From contig CALBKH010000044.1 of the NCBI GenBank assembly GCA_937892955.1, positions 1 through 64,000 of the forward strand: DNA of 64,000 bases, read 5' to 3'. Shown piece after piece: positions 34,747 to 42,251 of this stretch. The DNA is from an uncultured Alphaproteobacteria bacterium. GTDB taxonomy: Bacteria; Pseudomonadota; Alphaproteobacteria; Rhizobiales; Ancalomicrobiaceae. Below the pieces are notes generated by a model, which made no database searches, had not been told where the DNA came from, and saw only the letters and a program-made list of their open reading frames with translations. Position numbers and translations under genes: made by a program. Numbering within the stretch: position 1 is the first letter of the stretch; each line of letters starts with the position of its first letter.

Positions 34747-34795
34747 GGGGGCTCTCCTTGGGGTCGGGAGAAGGCCTCGTTTCCGGCCTTCTTGT

Positions 34796-34828
34796 CCGTC
34801 TGTCGCGCCGGCGGTCGATCCGGTTCAA
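34796..34828 (-). promoter_or_regulatory. ECF-type promoter motif, copy A
   Basis: On the minus strand TTGAACC, exactly 16 nt, then CGACAGACGG, ending 50 bp before the ATG of small protein 1. The same two boxes with the same spacing precede paralog 2 and the ECF sigma gene. Promoter function is inferred from this repetition. Confidence 0.7.
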
Positions 34829-34913
34829 AGCGAAGGCGATTTTTTCGCAGGTTTTTTCATCGCCGCCGATCGGGGGAGCGCGCTCGTCGCCGCGCATGCC
34901 CCGCCACGTGAAA

Positions 34914-34940
34914 AGGCCCGCCGGGGGGAGCGGGCCTCTC
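34914..34940 (-). terminator. Terminator after small secreted protein 2
   Basis: AGGCCCGC...GCGGGCCT hairpin 24 bp past the stop at 34964. Confidence 0.65.
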
Positions 34941-34963
34941 GATCGATCGCGGATGCGACGGGA

Positions 34964-35266
34964 TCATTCGTAGGTGCGGCAGACGCGGCGGGTGCCGATC
35001 ACTTCGCCCCAGCGGTTGACCCGCTCCACCGTGGTGCAACGGCGCACCGGCTCCGAGTAGACGGTCTCGGCCTCGGCATAGGCCGGGCGCGAGGCCAGCG
35101 CCGAACCGATCACCAGACCGGCGGCGAGACCGCCGGCGCCCCAGCCCCAACCACCGCCGTGATGATGATGCGGGCCGGCGAGCGCCGAACCGGTGGAGGC
35201 GACGCCCGCGGTGGCGACGGTGAGGGCGACGAGGGCGGCGGTGAGGATCTTCTTCGAGGTCGACAT
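34964..35266 (-). CDS. Small exported His/Gly-rich protein, paralog 2
   Basis: 100-aa sister of the protein at 34456: the same signal peptide, GPHHHHGGGWGWGAGG stretch, GLAAGLVIGSALAS segment and C-terminus (RRCTTVERVNRWGEVIGTRRVC), plus a short insertion AEAETVYSE. The duplicated unit includes promoter motif and terminator, so it arose by tandem duplication of the whole transcription unit. Confidence 0.8.
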   Translation of the reverse strand: MSTSKKILTAALVALTVATAGVASTGSALAGPHHHHGGGWGWGAGGLAAGLVIGSALASRPAYAEAETVYSEPVRRCTTVERVNRWGEVIGTRRVCRTYE

Positions 35267-35316
35267 GGGGGCTCTCCTTGGGGTCGGGGCGAAGGCCTCG
35301 TTCTCGGCCCTCTTGT

Positions 35317-35349
35317 CCGTCTGTCGCGCCGACGAGCGATCCGGTTCAA
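35317..35349 (-). promoter_or_regulatory. ECF-type promoter motif, copy B
   Basis: TTGAACC-16 nt-CGACAGACGG on the minus strand, 51 bp upstream of paralog 2. Spacing identical to copies A and C. Confidence 0.7.
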
Positions 35350-35485
35350 AGCGAAGGCGAAGTTTTTTTAGTGCCGGTCCGGCGGTCGCTCGAACCGCCG
35401 CGCCCGCCCTGCGCGGCCGGCCGAAAACGACACCGCCCCGCCCTCCCGACAGGAAGGCGAGGCGGTGTCTCGGAGCGAGGCGACC

Positions 35486-37288
35486 TCAGCGGGCGCGCTT
35501 GGCGACCGCCCCGACCGCCGCTTCGGCATCGACCAGTCCGGCGCCGAAGATCGGGTCGCGGCCCTTCGGACCCAGATCGATCGCGGTCGCGGCGAGGATG
35601 CGCCGCGCCTCGTCCGGCGTCAGATCGGCGCGCTTCTCCACCAGGAGCGCGACGACACCCGATACTTCCGCGGCGGCCACCGAAGTGCCCGAGGTCAGGT
35701 CGTAGCCGCCCTGCGGCGTCGCCACCACGATGTCGACCCCCGGCGCCGTGACCAGCACGTGACCGCCGCGATTGGCCGCCGGCAGTACCCGATCGTCGGG
35801 ATCGCTGGCGGTGACGGCGATGACGCCCGGGTCGGCGGCCGGGAAGAGCGGCGGCGATTGCGGTCCGGCGTTGCCGGCCGCCGCCACCGCGATGACGCCG
35901 CGGTCGCGCGCTGCGCCGAGGGCGCGCGAGAGCAAAGTGTTCGACGGTCCGGCGAAACTCATCGACACGACCCGCGCCCCGCTCGCCACCGCCCAGTCCA
36001 GGCACTTGACCACGTGGAAGGTCGAACCCTGCGCCACGCCGTTGGCCGCAGGCGGACCGAAGGCGCGGGCGAGGAGCAGCCGCGCCGCCGGCGCCGCGCC
36101 GGAGAGGCGGACCCGCGCGGCGACGGCACCGGCCATCGCCGTGCCGTGGACGCCCGGCACCGCCGCGACGCCTTCGAGCGCGTCATAGGTGCCCTCGATC
36201 GCCCCGGCGAGCTCGGGATGGGTCTCGTCGGCGCCGGTGTCGATCACCGCCACCAACACGCCGGCCCCGAGCGCCCGCCCGTGGGCGGCGGGAAGACGCA
36301 GCTTCTCCGCCGCATATTGCCCAGGAAGCGGCTGAGCCGGCCGCGGCGCGGTCGGCGAGCCGGCGGTGGCGACGACCGGTGCGGCCGTCGTCTGCGGCGC
36401 GACCGCGGCTTCGGCCGGGGCCGGAGCCGCGCCGGCCGGCACCGCAACCGGAATCGGAGCCGGCGCCTCGGGCGCCGGGGAGGGCGCGAGCGCCGGTGTG
36501 GCTTCGGCGGACGACGCCGGGGGAGGCGCTACCGCTGCCGCGGGCGCCGCGACCGGCGTCGGCTCGGCGCCGGCGGTCTGTTGCAGGGTGTAGACCCAAT
36601 TCGGCTGGGCGAAGGCGACCGATCGCTCGCGCTGGAGGCGGGTCAGAATCTGCGGCGTGGTGCGACCGTCGCGGGCGCGCACCCGGTGCAGCGTCGTCCC
36701 GGTGAGGTCGAGCGGCTCGCTCGCCAGCACCTCGAGGCCGAGACGGCGAGCCAGCGGATCGATCGACCCGTCGCTCTTCATCTCGATCAGCACCTCGCCG
36801 GCGACGAAGCGCGTCTCCGAGCGCGGCGGCACGCGGATGTTCGAGGGCGGCGTACGCTGCGCCTCGCGCGGCGGGCGCTTGCGCGGCGGCGGGGTGTCGC
36901 CGCCGCCATCCGACGGCGGCGCGACCCGGACGCGGCGCGGCGGCGGCGCATCGTCGTCGTCGCTCTCGATCACCCGAACCCGCCGCGGCCGATCCGAGCG
37001 CGACGGCGGTGCCTCTTCTTCGGCCCGCGCGCGCTGCGCCGCGGCGGCCCCGAGGAGACCGAGACCGATGCCCAGCCCGATCGCTCCGCCGACCCCCAGG
37101 CCACCGCCACCTCGGCGCGGACGAGGCCCGTCGCCATAGATCGGCGGCCGATTGTCGAAACTCTGAGCGACCGCCTCGACCGTCGGTACGAGGCACGCGA
37201 AGACCGCCAGCGCCACGCCCGCGAGCAGGCCGCGGCGCGGCGCGAAGCGGCGCCTCGACATCGCATCGGGTTCGGATTTCTCCCGCAT
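35486..37288 (-). CDS. S8 (subtilisin-like) serine protease, secreted or membrane-anchored
   Basis: 600-aa protein. N-terminal signal/anchor (GLLAGVALAVFACLVPTVEAVAQ), a second hydrophobic Gly-rich segment (GGGLGVGGAIGLGIGLGLLGAAAAQ), a charged Arg/Asp/Pro-rich linker, an inhibitor-like region (RFVAGEVLIEMKSDGSIDPLARRLGLEVL...), an Ala/Pro linker, then the peptidase: Asp in VIDTGADETHPE (~349), His in VHGTAMAG (~381), Ser in GTSVAAAEVSG (~533). It is the last gene of the sigma/anti-sigma operon, 58 bp after the anti-sigma gene. It may be made on demand when the sigma factor is released; cleavage of the anti-sigma is a guess. GGAGG precedes the ATG. Confidence 0.88.
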   Translation of the reverse strand: MREKSEPDAMSRRRFAPRRGLLAGVALAVFACLVPTVEAVAQSFDNRPPIYGDGPRPRRGGGGLGVGGAIGLGIGLGLLGAAAAQRARAEEEAPPSRSDRPRRVRVIESDDDDAPPPRRVRVAPPSDGGGDTPPPRKRPPREAQRTPPSNIRVPPRSETRFVAGEVLIEMKSDGSIDPLARRLGLEVLASEPLDLTGTTLHRVRARDGRTTPQILTRLQRERSVAFAQPNWVYTLQQTAGAEPTPVAAPAAAVAPPPASSAEATPALAPSPAPEAPAPIPVAVPAGAAPAPAEAAVAPQTTAAPVVATAGSPTAPRPAQPLPGQYAAEKLRLPAAHGRALGAGVLVAVIDTGADETHPELAGAIEGTYDALEGVAAVPGVHGTAMAGAVAARVRLSGAAPAARLLLARAFGPPAANGVAQGSTFHVVKCLDWAVASGARVVSMSFAGPSNTLLSRALGAARDRGVIAVAAAGNAGPQSPPLFPAADPGVIAVTASDPDDRVLPAANRGGHVLVTAPGVDIVVATPQGGYDLTSGTSVAAAEVSGVVALLVEKRADLTPDEARRILAATAIDLGPKGRDPIFGAGLVDAEAAVGAVAKRAR

Positions 37289-37346
37289 CGTTCCCTCCTC
37301 GACTTCTCGTTCGAACCGACGACCCGTGGCCGGCCCGGGCGGCGCC

Positions 37347-38015
37347 TCACCGCACCGCCTGGACGAAATTCACCAGACCCGTCTCGGCCTTCATCGCCGC
37401 GGCCACCGCCGCCGCATCCGCACCGGGAGCGAGCCGCAGGCGATAGAAGCCGTTGGCCTTCGGCCCCTCGGCGAGGCTCGCGCTGTGCCGCTTCAGGAAG
37501 GCCGAGACCGCCTCCATCTTCGCCTCCGCGGCGAAGGCGACGAGGATCGACGGCCCCATGGATGTCGTCTCGCCCTGCGAGGCGGTGCCGTAGTTCGACC
37601 CCGCCCGCTCGCCGACGAGACCGGTGAGCGCCACCGACTGGATCGCCACCAGCGCCACCACCGCGGCGGCCGCATAGGCGAGTTTGCGCGGCGCGAGGCC
37701 GGCGAGGAAGTCGCCGAGCCGATCCATCAGCCCGGCCTTGATCGCCGCGAGCGGTCGCGCCGGCTGCGGCATCGCCTCGATGCCGGCCATCAGCTTGTCG
37801 AAGGCGCGCGCCGAGGCGGGCAGGATCGCCTCGTTGGCGGCGATCGTCTCGGCCATCTCCTCGCGCACCAGCTCGAGCCGGCGCGCCAGTTCGGGGTCTT
37901 CGGCCAGAGCCGCGTCGACCCGACGCTTCTCGGCGGGCGCGAGACGCCCGTTGGCGTACCAGGGCAGGAGATCCTCGATCTCGCCACGGCCCTTTTCGGC
38001 GATCGTCTCGTTCAT
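37347..38015 (-). CDS. Membrane-bound anti-sigma factor
   Basis: 222-aa protein. Cytoplasmic N-terminus with the anti-sigma pattern IEDLLPWYANGRLAPAEKRRVDAALAEDPELARRL, one transmembrane helix (KLAYAAAAVVALVAIQSVALTGLV), and a periplasmic C-terminal domain (ILVAFAAEAKMEAVSAFLKRH...LRLAPGADAAAVAAAMK). No zinc HxxxCxxC motif is seen. ATG overlaps the sigma gene's stop (ATGA), the usual coupling for equal production. Confidence 0.85.
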   Translation of the reverse strand: MNETIAEKGRGEIEDLLPWYANGRLAPAEKRRVDAALAEDPELARRLELVREEMAETIAANEAILPASARAFDKLMAGIEAMPQPARPLAAIKAGLMDRLGDFLAGLAPRKLAYAAAAVVALVAIQSVALTGLVGERAGSNYGTASQGETTSMGPSILVAFAAEAKMEAVSAFLKRHSASLAEGPKANGFYRLRLAPGADAAAVAAAMKAETGLVNFVQAVR

Positions 38016-38572
38016 GGCCAACCTCGATCGATACCGGCCGCCTGGAGCAGCTCGGCGAGTTTCTTGCGGGCGTGGAAGAGGCGGGTCTTCACCGTTCCCT
38101 CCGGGATGCCGACGATCTCCGCCACCTCCTCGACCGAGGTCTCGTGATAGTAGACGAGATCGAGAACCTCGCGGTGCTCCGCCGTCAGCCGCTCCATGCA
38201 GAGCCGGATCACGGCTCCCTTGTCGGCCTTCTGCGAGATCACCTCGGGCGTGTCGGCGTCGTCGGCGATGCCGGCGGCCCATTCCTCGTCGAGCCCCAGG
38301 TCGCGCCGGCGCCGGAGCGCCGAGAGCGCCTTGAAGCGGGCGATCGACATCAGCCAGGTCGTGACCTGCGATCGTCCCGAGAATGTGCCGGCGTCACGCC
38401 AGACGTCGAGAAAGGTGTCGCTCACCGCATCCTCCGCCACCGCCTCGTCGCGGACCATCCGCAGCACGAAGCGATGGATCTTGAGCTGGTGCCGCGAGAA
38501 CAGCACCCGCATCGCCAGTCGGTCGCCGGCGGCGATCCGTTGGAGGAGATCCTCGTCCGAATTCGTCGTCAT
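38012..38572 (-). CDS. ECF RNA polymerase sigma factor
   Basis: 186-aa group IV sigma factor. Region 2: HQLKIHRFVLRMVRDEAVAEDAVSDTFLDVWRDAGTF...VTTWLMSIARFKAL. Region 4: LTAEHREVLDLVYYHETSVEEVAEIVGIPEGTVKTRLFHARKKL. It starts the sigma / anti-sigma / S8 protease operon. A promoter motif identical to those before the two small secreted proteins lies at 38598-38630, pointing to autoregulation. Confidence 0.94.
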   Translation of the reverse strand: MTTNSDEDLLQRIAAGDRLAMRVLFSRHQLKIHRFVLRMVRDEAVAEDAVSDTFLDVWRDAGTFSGRSQVTTWLMSIARFKALSALRRRRDLGLDEEWAAGIADDADTPEVISQKADKGAVIRLCMERLTAEHREVLDLVYYHETSVEEVAEIVGIPEGTVKTRLFHARKKLAELLQAAGIDRGWP

Positions 38573-38597
38573 GTCCGGGTCCGTGCCGACCGTTCGA

Positions 38598-38630
38598 CCG
38601 TCTGTCGCGGCGGCGGGGCAAGAGGTTCAA
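38598..38630 (-). promoter_or_regulatory. ECF-type promoter motif, copy C (autoregulatory)
   Basis: TTGAACC-16 nt-CGACAGACGG on the minus strand, 26 bp before the sigma factor ATG. The 16-nt spacer differs from copies A and B, so only the boxes are conserved. Confidence 0.7.
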
Positions 38631-38884
38631 GTCGATCGCGAAAAATCTCGCACCCGGTCGGTCGACCGCCGCGGCGGCGCCGACCCGTGCGTGAACGATA
38701 GGTCGGACCGAGCCGTCCGGCGAGCCGAAAATCACGGGAAGATCGCGCGACGATCGGCGTCCGCCGGTTCGCCTCCGCACACTTGCCAATCCTCGATCGA
38801 GGGTCGAGGATCGCGCCGGACCGGACCGGCCTCCGCGGGGCACCCGCCCGGAGGGCGCCGGCGACGGTTGGAGGACGCCCCACC

Positions 38885-40507
38885 ATGACCGACGATCTGG
38901 GCCGAGGCCGGCGCCGCTGGAACGGCTGGGGCGGCGAGGGAACCGACTTTCCGCTGAAGCCGAAGGCCCTCGCCTTCCTCGCCGATCGGCTCGGCGGACC
39001 GGGCACCCGGCTCCCCGACGCCACCCTCGACGCGGTGATCGCCCGGGTGCCGCCCTCGCGCCTGCCGCTCCACCCGCTGGTCTCGACCGACCCGGAGACG
39101 CGCGTCCGCAACGCCCGCGGCCATTCCTTCCCCGATTGGCTGGCTCTGCGCTCCGGCCGCTTCGAGCGCTTCCCCGACGGCGTCGCGCTGCCCACCACCG
39201 GCGCCGAGGTCGGCGACGTCCTGCGCTGGGCCCATCACGCCGGCTTCACCGTGATCGTCCGCGGCGGCGGCACCTCGGTCGCCGGTCACGTCGACATCCC
39301 CGCGAGCGCCACGCCCGTCCTCGTCCTGTCGCTCGAGCGCCTCGATCGGCTGATGCACCTCGATCCCGAGAGCCGCATCGCCACCTTCGGCGCCGGCGCC
39401 ACCGGCCCGGCGATCGAGCGGCAGCTGGCGACCCGCGGCTTCACCCTCGGCCATTTCCCCCAGTCGTGGGAACTGTCGACCGTCGGCGGCTGGGTCGCCG
39501 CCCGCTCCTCCGGCCAGCAATCGCGCCGCTACGGCCGCATCGAACAGCTCTTCGCCGGCGGTCGCATCGAAACTCCACACGGCTCTTGGCGGCTGCCGTC
39601 CGTCCCGGCCTCGGCCGCCGGCCCGGACCTGCGCGAGATGGTGCTCGGCAGCGAGGGCCGCATCGGCGCCCTGACCGAGGTCGACCTGCGCGTCACCCCC
39701 ACGGCCGAGCACGAGTCCTTTCACGTCGCCTTCCTGCCCTCCTGGGAGGCCGGCGTCGCCCTCCTCCACCGGCTGATCGACCGCGAGGTGCCGCTGTCGA
39801 TGATGCGGCTCTCCAACCCGCACGAGACCGTCGCCCATCTGGCGCTCGGCGGCGACCATCCGCTCTTCGCCGTCTTCGATCACGCCGTGACCGCCCTCGG
39901 GGCGAAACCGGGCGCCCGCACCATGTTCACCTTCGGCGTCACCGGACCGAAGCGGCGGGCGCGGCGGGCGCTCTCCGAGGCGCTCTCGGCGATCCGCGGC
40001 TTCGGCGGCGTCACCCTGGCGCACGGCGCGATGGGAAAGATCTGGGAACACTCCCGTTTCCGCTCGCCCTATTTCCGCAACGGCCTGTGGGAACACGGCT
40101 ATTCGGTCGACACGGTGGAGACCGCGGTCGACTGGAGCCGGGTCGACGCGACCATGGCGGCGGTCGAGACGGCGATCCGCACCGCCGCGGGCGGCGAACC
40201 GATCCTCGTCTTCTCCCACCTCTCCCACGTCTACGCCCAGGGCTGCAGCGTCTACACCACCTACGTCTTCGCGAACGCCGGCGACTACGACACGCTGGCG
40301 TCGCGTTGGCGTGCCCTGAAGACCGCCGCCTCCGACGCCATCGTCGCCTCGGGCGGCACCATCAGCCACCAACACGGGGTCGGCCGCGATCACGCTCCTT
40401 GGCTCGTCCACGAGAAGGGCGATCAGGGCCTGGCGGCGATCCGCGCCGTCGTCGACGCCTTCGACCCCGAGCACCGGCTGAACCCCGGCTGTCTCCTGGA
40501 GGATTGA
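38885..40507 (+). CDS. FAD-binding oxidase, alkyl-DHAP-synthase type
   Basis: 540-aa flavoprotein of the VAO/AGPS family. The FAD domain shows VALPTTGAEVGDVLRWAHHAGFTVIVRGGGTSVAGH and LGSEGRIGALTEVDLRV; the C-terminal part has SHVYAQGCSVYTTY and HQHGVGRDHAPWL, matching the active-site His/Tyr region of alkyldihydroxyacetonephosphate synthase. It is followed with no gap by a GlpD-type gene, then a FGGY kinase. The substrate is probably a glycerol-3-phosphate or DHAP derivative, by context. ATG at 38885 follows GGAGG. Confidence 0.88.
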   Translation: MTDDLGRGRRRWNGWGGEGTDFPLKPKALAFLADRLGGPGTRLPDATLDAVIARVPPSRLPLHPLVSTDPETRVRNARGHSFPDWLALRSGRFERFPDGVALPTTGAEVGDVLRWAHHAGFTVIVRGGGTSVAGHVDIPASATPVLVLSLERLDRLMHLDPESRIATFGAGATGPAIERQLATRGFTLGHFPQSWELSTVGGWVAARSSGQQSRRYGRIEQLFAGGRIETPHGSWRLPSVPASAAGPDLREMVLGSEGRIGALTEVDLRVTPTAEHESFHVAFLPSWEAGVALLHRLIDREVPLSMMRLSNPHETVAHLALGGDHPLFAVFDHAVTALGAKPGARTMFTFGVTGPKRRARRALSEALSAIRGFGGVTLAHGAMGKIWEHSRFRSPYFRNGLWEHGYSVDTVETAVDWSRVDATMAAVETAIRTAAGGEPILVFSHLSHVYAQGCSVYTTYVFANAGDYDTLASRWRALKTAASDAIVASGGTISHQHGVGRDHAPWLVHEKGDQGLAAIRAVVDAFDPEHRLNPGCLLED

Positions 40508-42109
40508 ATGCTCGGCCCGCGCCCCACCCTCGCCGACCTCGCCGCCGAACGCTTCGACCTGATCGTCGTCGGCGGCGGCATCTCCGGCGCCGGCATCCTG
40601 CTCGAAGCGGCGCGTCGCGGCGTGAAGACCCTGCTGGTCGAGCAGGCCGACTTCGCCTCCGGCGCCTCCTCGCGCTCCTCCAAGATGGTCCACGGCGGCT
40701 TACGCTACATCCCGCAGGGCCGGCTCGGCCTCACCCGCGACGCCCTCCTCGAGCGCGAGCGCCTCGTCGCCGAACTGCCCGATCTGGTGATCCGCCAGCC
40801 CTACGCCTACGTCGTCCGCCGCGGCGTCTTCCCCGGCCGCTGGCCGCTCGAACTGGTGCTCGGCCTCTACGACGCCATGGCCGGCATCCGCGACCACCAC
40901 TGGCTCGGCCGCGACGCCACCCTCGCCCGCATCCCCGGCCTCGCACCGGAGGGTCTCGTCGGAGCCATGGTCTACACCGACGCGCTCACCGACGACGCCC
41001 GGCTGGTGCTGCGCATCCTGCACGAGGCGGCGGCCGAGGGCGGACGCATGATCAACCATGTGCGGGTCACGGCGACCCGGCAGGGTGCCGACGAGTTCGC
41101 CGTCGAGGTCCACGATACGCTCGCCGGCACCACCGCGACGCTCTCCGCCGCCCGGGTGATCCGCGCCGGCGGCCCCTGGGTCGGCGAGGTGGCGGGAGAG
41201 GCGAAGAAGATCCGCCCCTTGCGCGGCAGCCACCTGTTCTTCACCCGCGACCGCCTGCCCCTGAGCGATTGCGTCGCCGCCGCCCACCCGCGCGACCGCC
41301 GCCCGGTCTACGCCTTCCCCTGGGCGGGCGCGACCTGCGTCGGCACCACCGACCTCGATCACGCCACGCCGCTGTCGCGCGAGCCGCGGGCGACGGTCGA
41401 GGAGATGGACTATCTCCTCGAATTCCTCGCCCGCGAGTTCCCCGAGCGACGGCTCGGCCGCGACGACGTCATCGCCACCCAGGCCGGCATCCGCCCGGTG
41501 GTGCCCTCCGGCAAGGGGCTGAATCCGTCGCAGGAGAGCCGCGACCATTCGGTCTGGCATCACGGCGGCGAGGTGTTGGTCGCCGGCGGCAAGCTCACCA
41601 CCTTCCGCCTCATCGCCCTCGACGCGCTCGCCGCCGCCGGTCTGATCGACGCCGCCGAACGCAAGCGGGCGCGACGCACGAAGGAGCGCCTCTTCCGCCA
41701 CGCCGTCGCTTTTCCCGACCGTCTCGGTCATCCGACCGCGCCGCTCCCCGAGGGGGAGGCGCTGATCGAGGCGTTCGCCTGGACGCTCGACCACGAGATG
41801 GTCGGCCGGCTCGACGACCTCCTCGCCCGCCGCCTGCGCCTCCTCCCCGCGCGTCCGGCGGCCCTCGTCCCCCTCCTCGCGACCATCGAACCGTTCTGCC
41901 GCGACCGCCTCGGTTGGGACGCGACGCGCTGGCACGCCGAGGTGGCGCGGCTCGCCGAGATCGCCGAAGATGTCTACGGCCTGCCGACGGGGGACGTTCG
42001 CGCAATTCGAGGCGACGGTTTTCGGCCTTCGCAGCCGCCTCCGAATTCGACCGGGCCAGAAGCCGTCATCCCCGGCCGGAGCGAAGCGGAGGGGAAGGGG
42101 ATCCGATGA
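40508..42109 (+). CDS. glpD: Glycerol-3-phosphate dehydrogenase-like FAD enzyme
   Basis: 533-aa FAD-dependent enzyme of the GlpD family. Rossmann start LIVVGGGISGAGILLEAARRG, then FASGASSRSSKMVHGGLRYIPQGRLGLTRDAL, typical of GlpD, and LRGSHLFFTRD. It reduces quinone while oxidising glycerol-3-phosphate or a relative. Starts directly at the end of the AGPS-like gene. The last ~14 residues (VIPGRSEAEGKGIR) are encoded by an intergenic palindromic repeat that has entered the reading frame, so the native C-terminus was probably shorter or different. Confidence 0.88.
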   Translation: MLGPRPTLADLAAERFDLIVVGGGISGAGILLEAARRGVKTLLVEQADFASGASSRSSKMVHGGLRYIPQGRLGLTRDALLERERLVAELPDLVIRQPYAYVVRRGVFPGRWPLELVLGLYDAMAGIRDHHWLGRDATLARIPGLAPEGLVGAMVYTDALTDDARLVLRILHEAAAEGGRMINHVRVTATRQGADEFAVEVHDTLAGTTATLSAARVIRAGGPWVGEVAGEAKKIRPLRGSHLFFTRDRLPLSDCVAAAHPRDRRPVYAFPWAGATCVGTTDLDHATPLSREPRATVEEMDYLLEFLAREFPERRLGRDDVIATQAGIRPVVPSGKGLNPSQESRDHSVWHHGGEVLVAGGKLTTFRLIALDALAAAGLIDAAERKRARRTKERLFRHAVAFPDRLGHPTAPLPEGEALIEAFAWTLDHEMVGRLDDLLARRLRLLPARPAALVPLLATIEPFCRDRLGWDATRWHAEVARLAEIAEDVYGLPTGDVRAIRGDGFRPSQPPPNSTGPEAVIPGRSEAEGKGIR

Positions 42110-42174
42110 TGTTCCGTCGAGTCGAGAGGCCGATGGGTCCCCTTCCCTCGCCTCCGGCTCGCCGGGGACGACGG
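42063..42174. repeat. Long imperfect inverted repeat (dispersed intergenic type)
   Basis: Arms of about 40 bp (42063-42104 and 42136-42174; CGTCATCCCCGGCCGGAG pairs with the complement CTCGCCGGGGACGACGG) around a ~31-nt centre. The motif is like the GTCATCCCCGG-type repeats scattered in alphaproteobacterial genomes. It spans the glpD stop codon and the gap before the kinase gene. Confidence 0.75.
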
Positions 42175-42251
42175 CCGAGTTCGGGGCAACGAAGTCGAAA
42201 AGTCGAGGCTCCGGCGAACGGCGTGACGGTCCCGACGGGGGAGAGGGCGGC

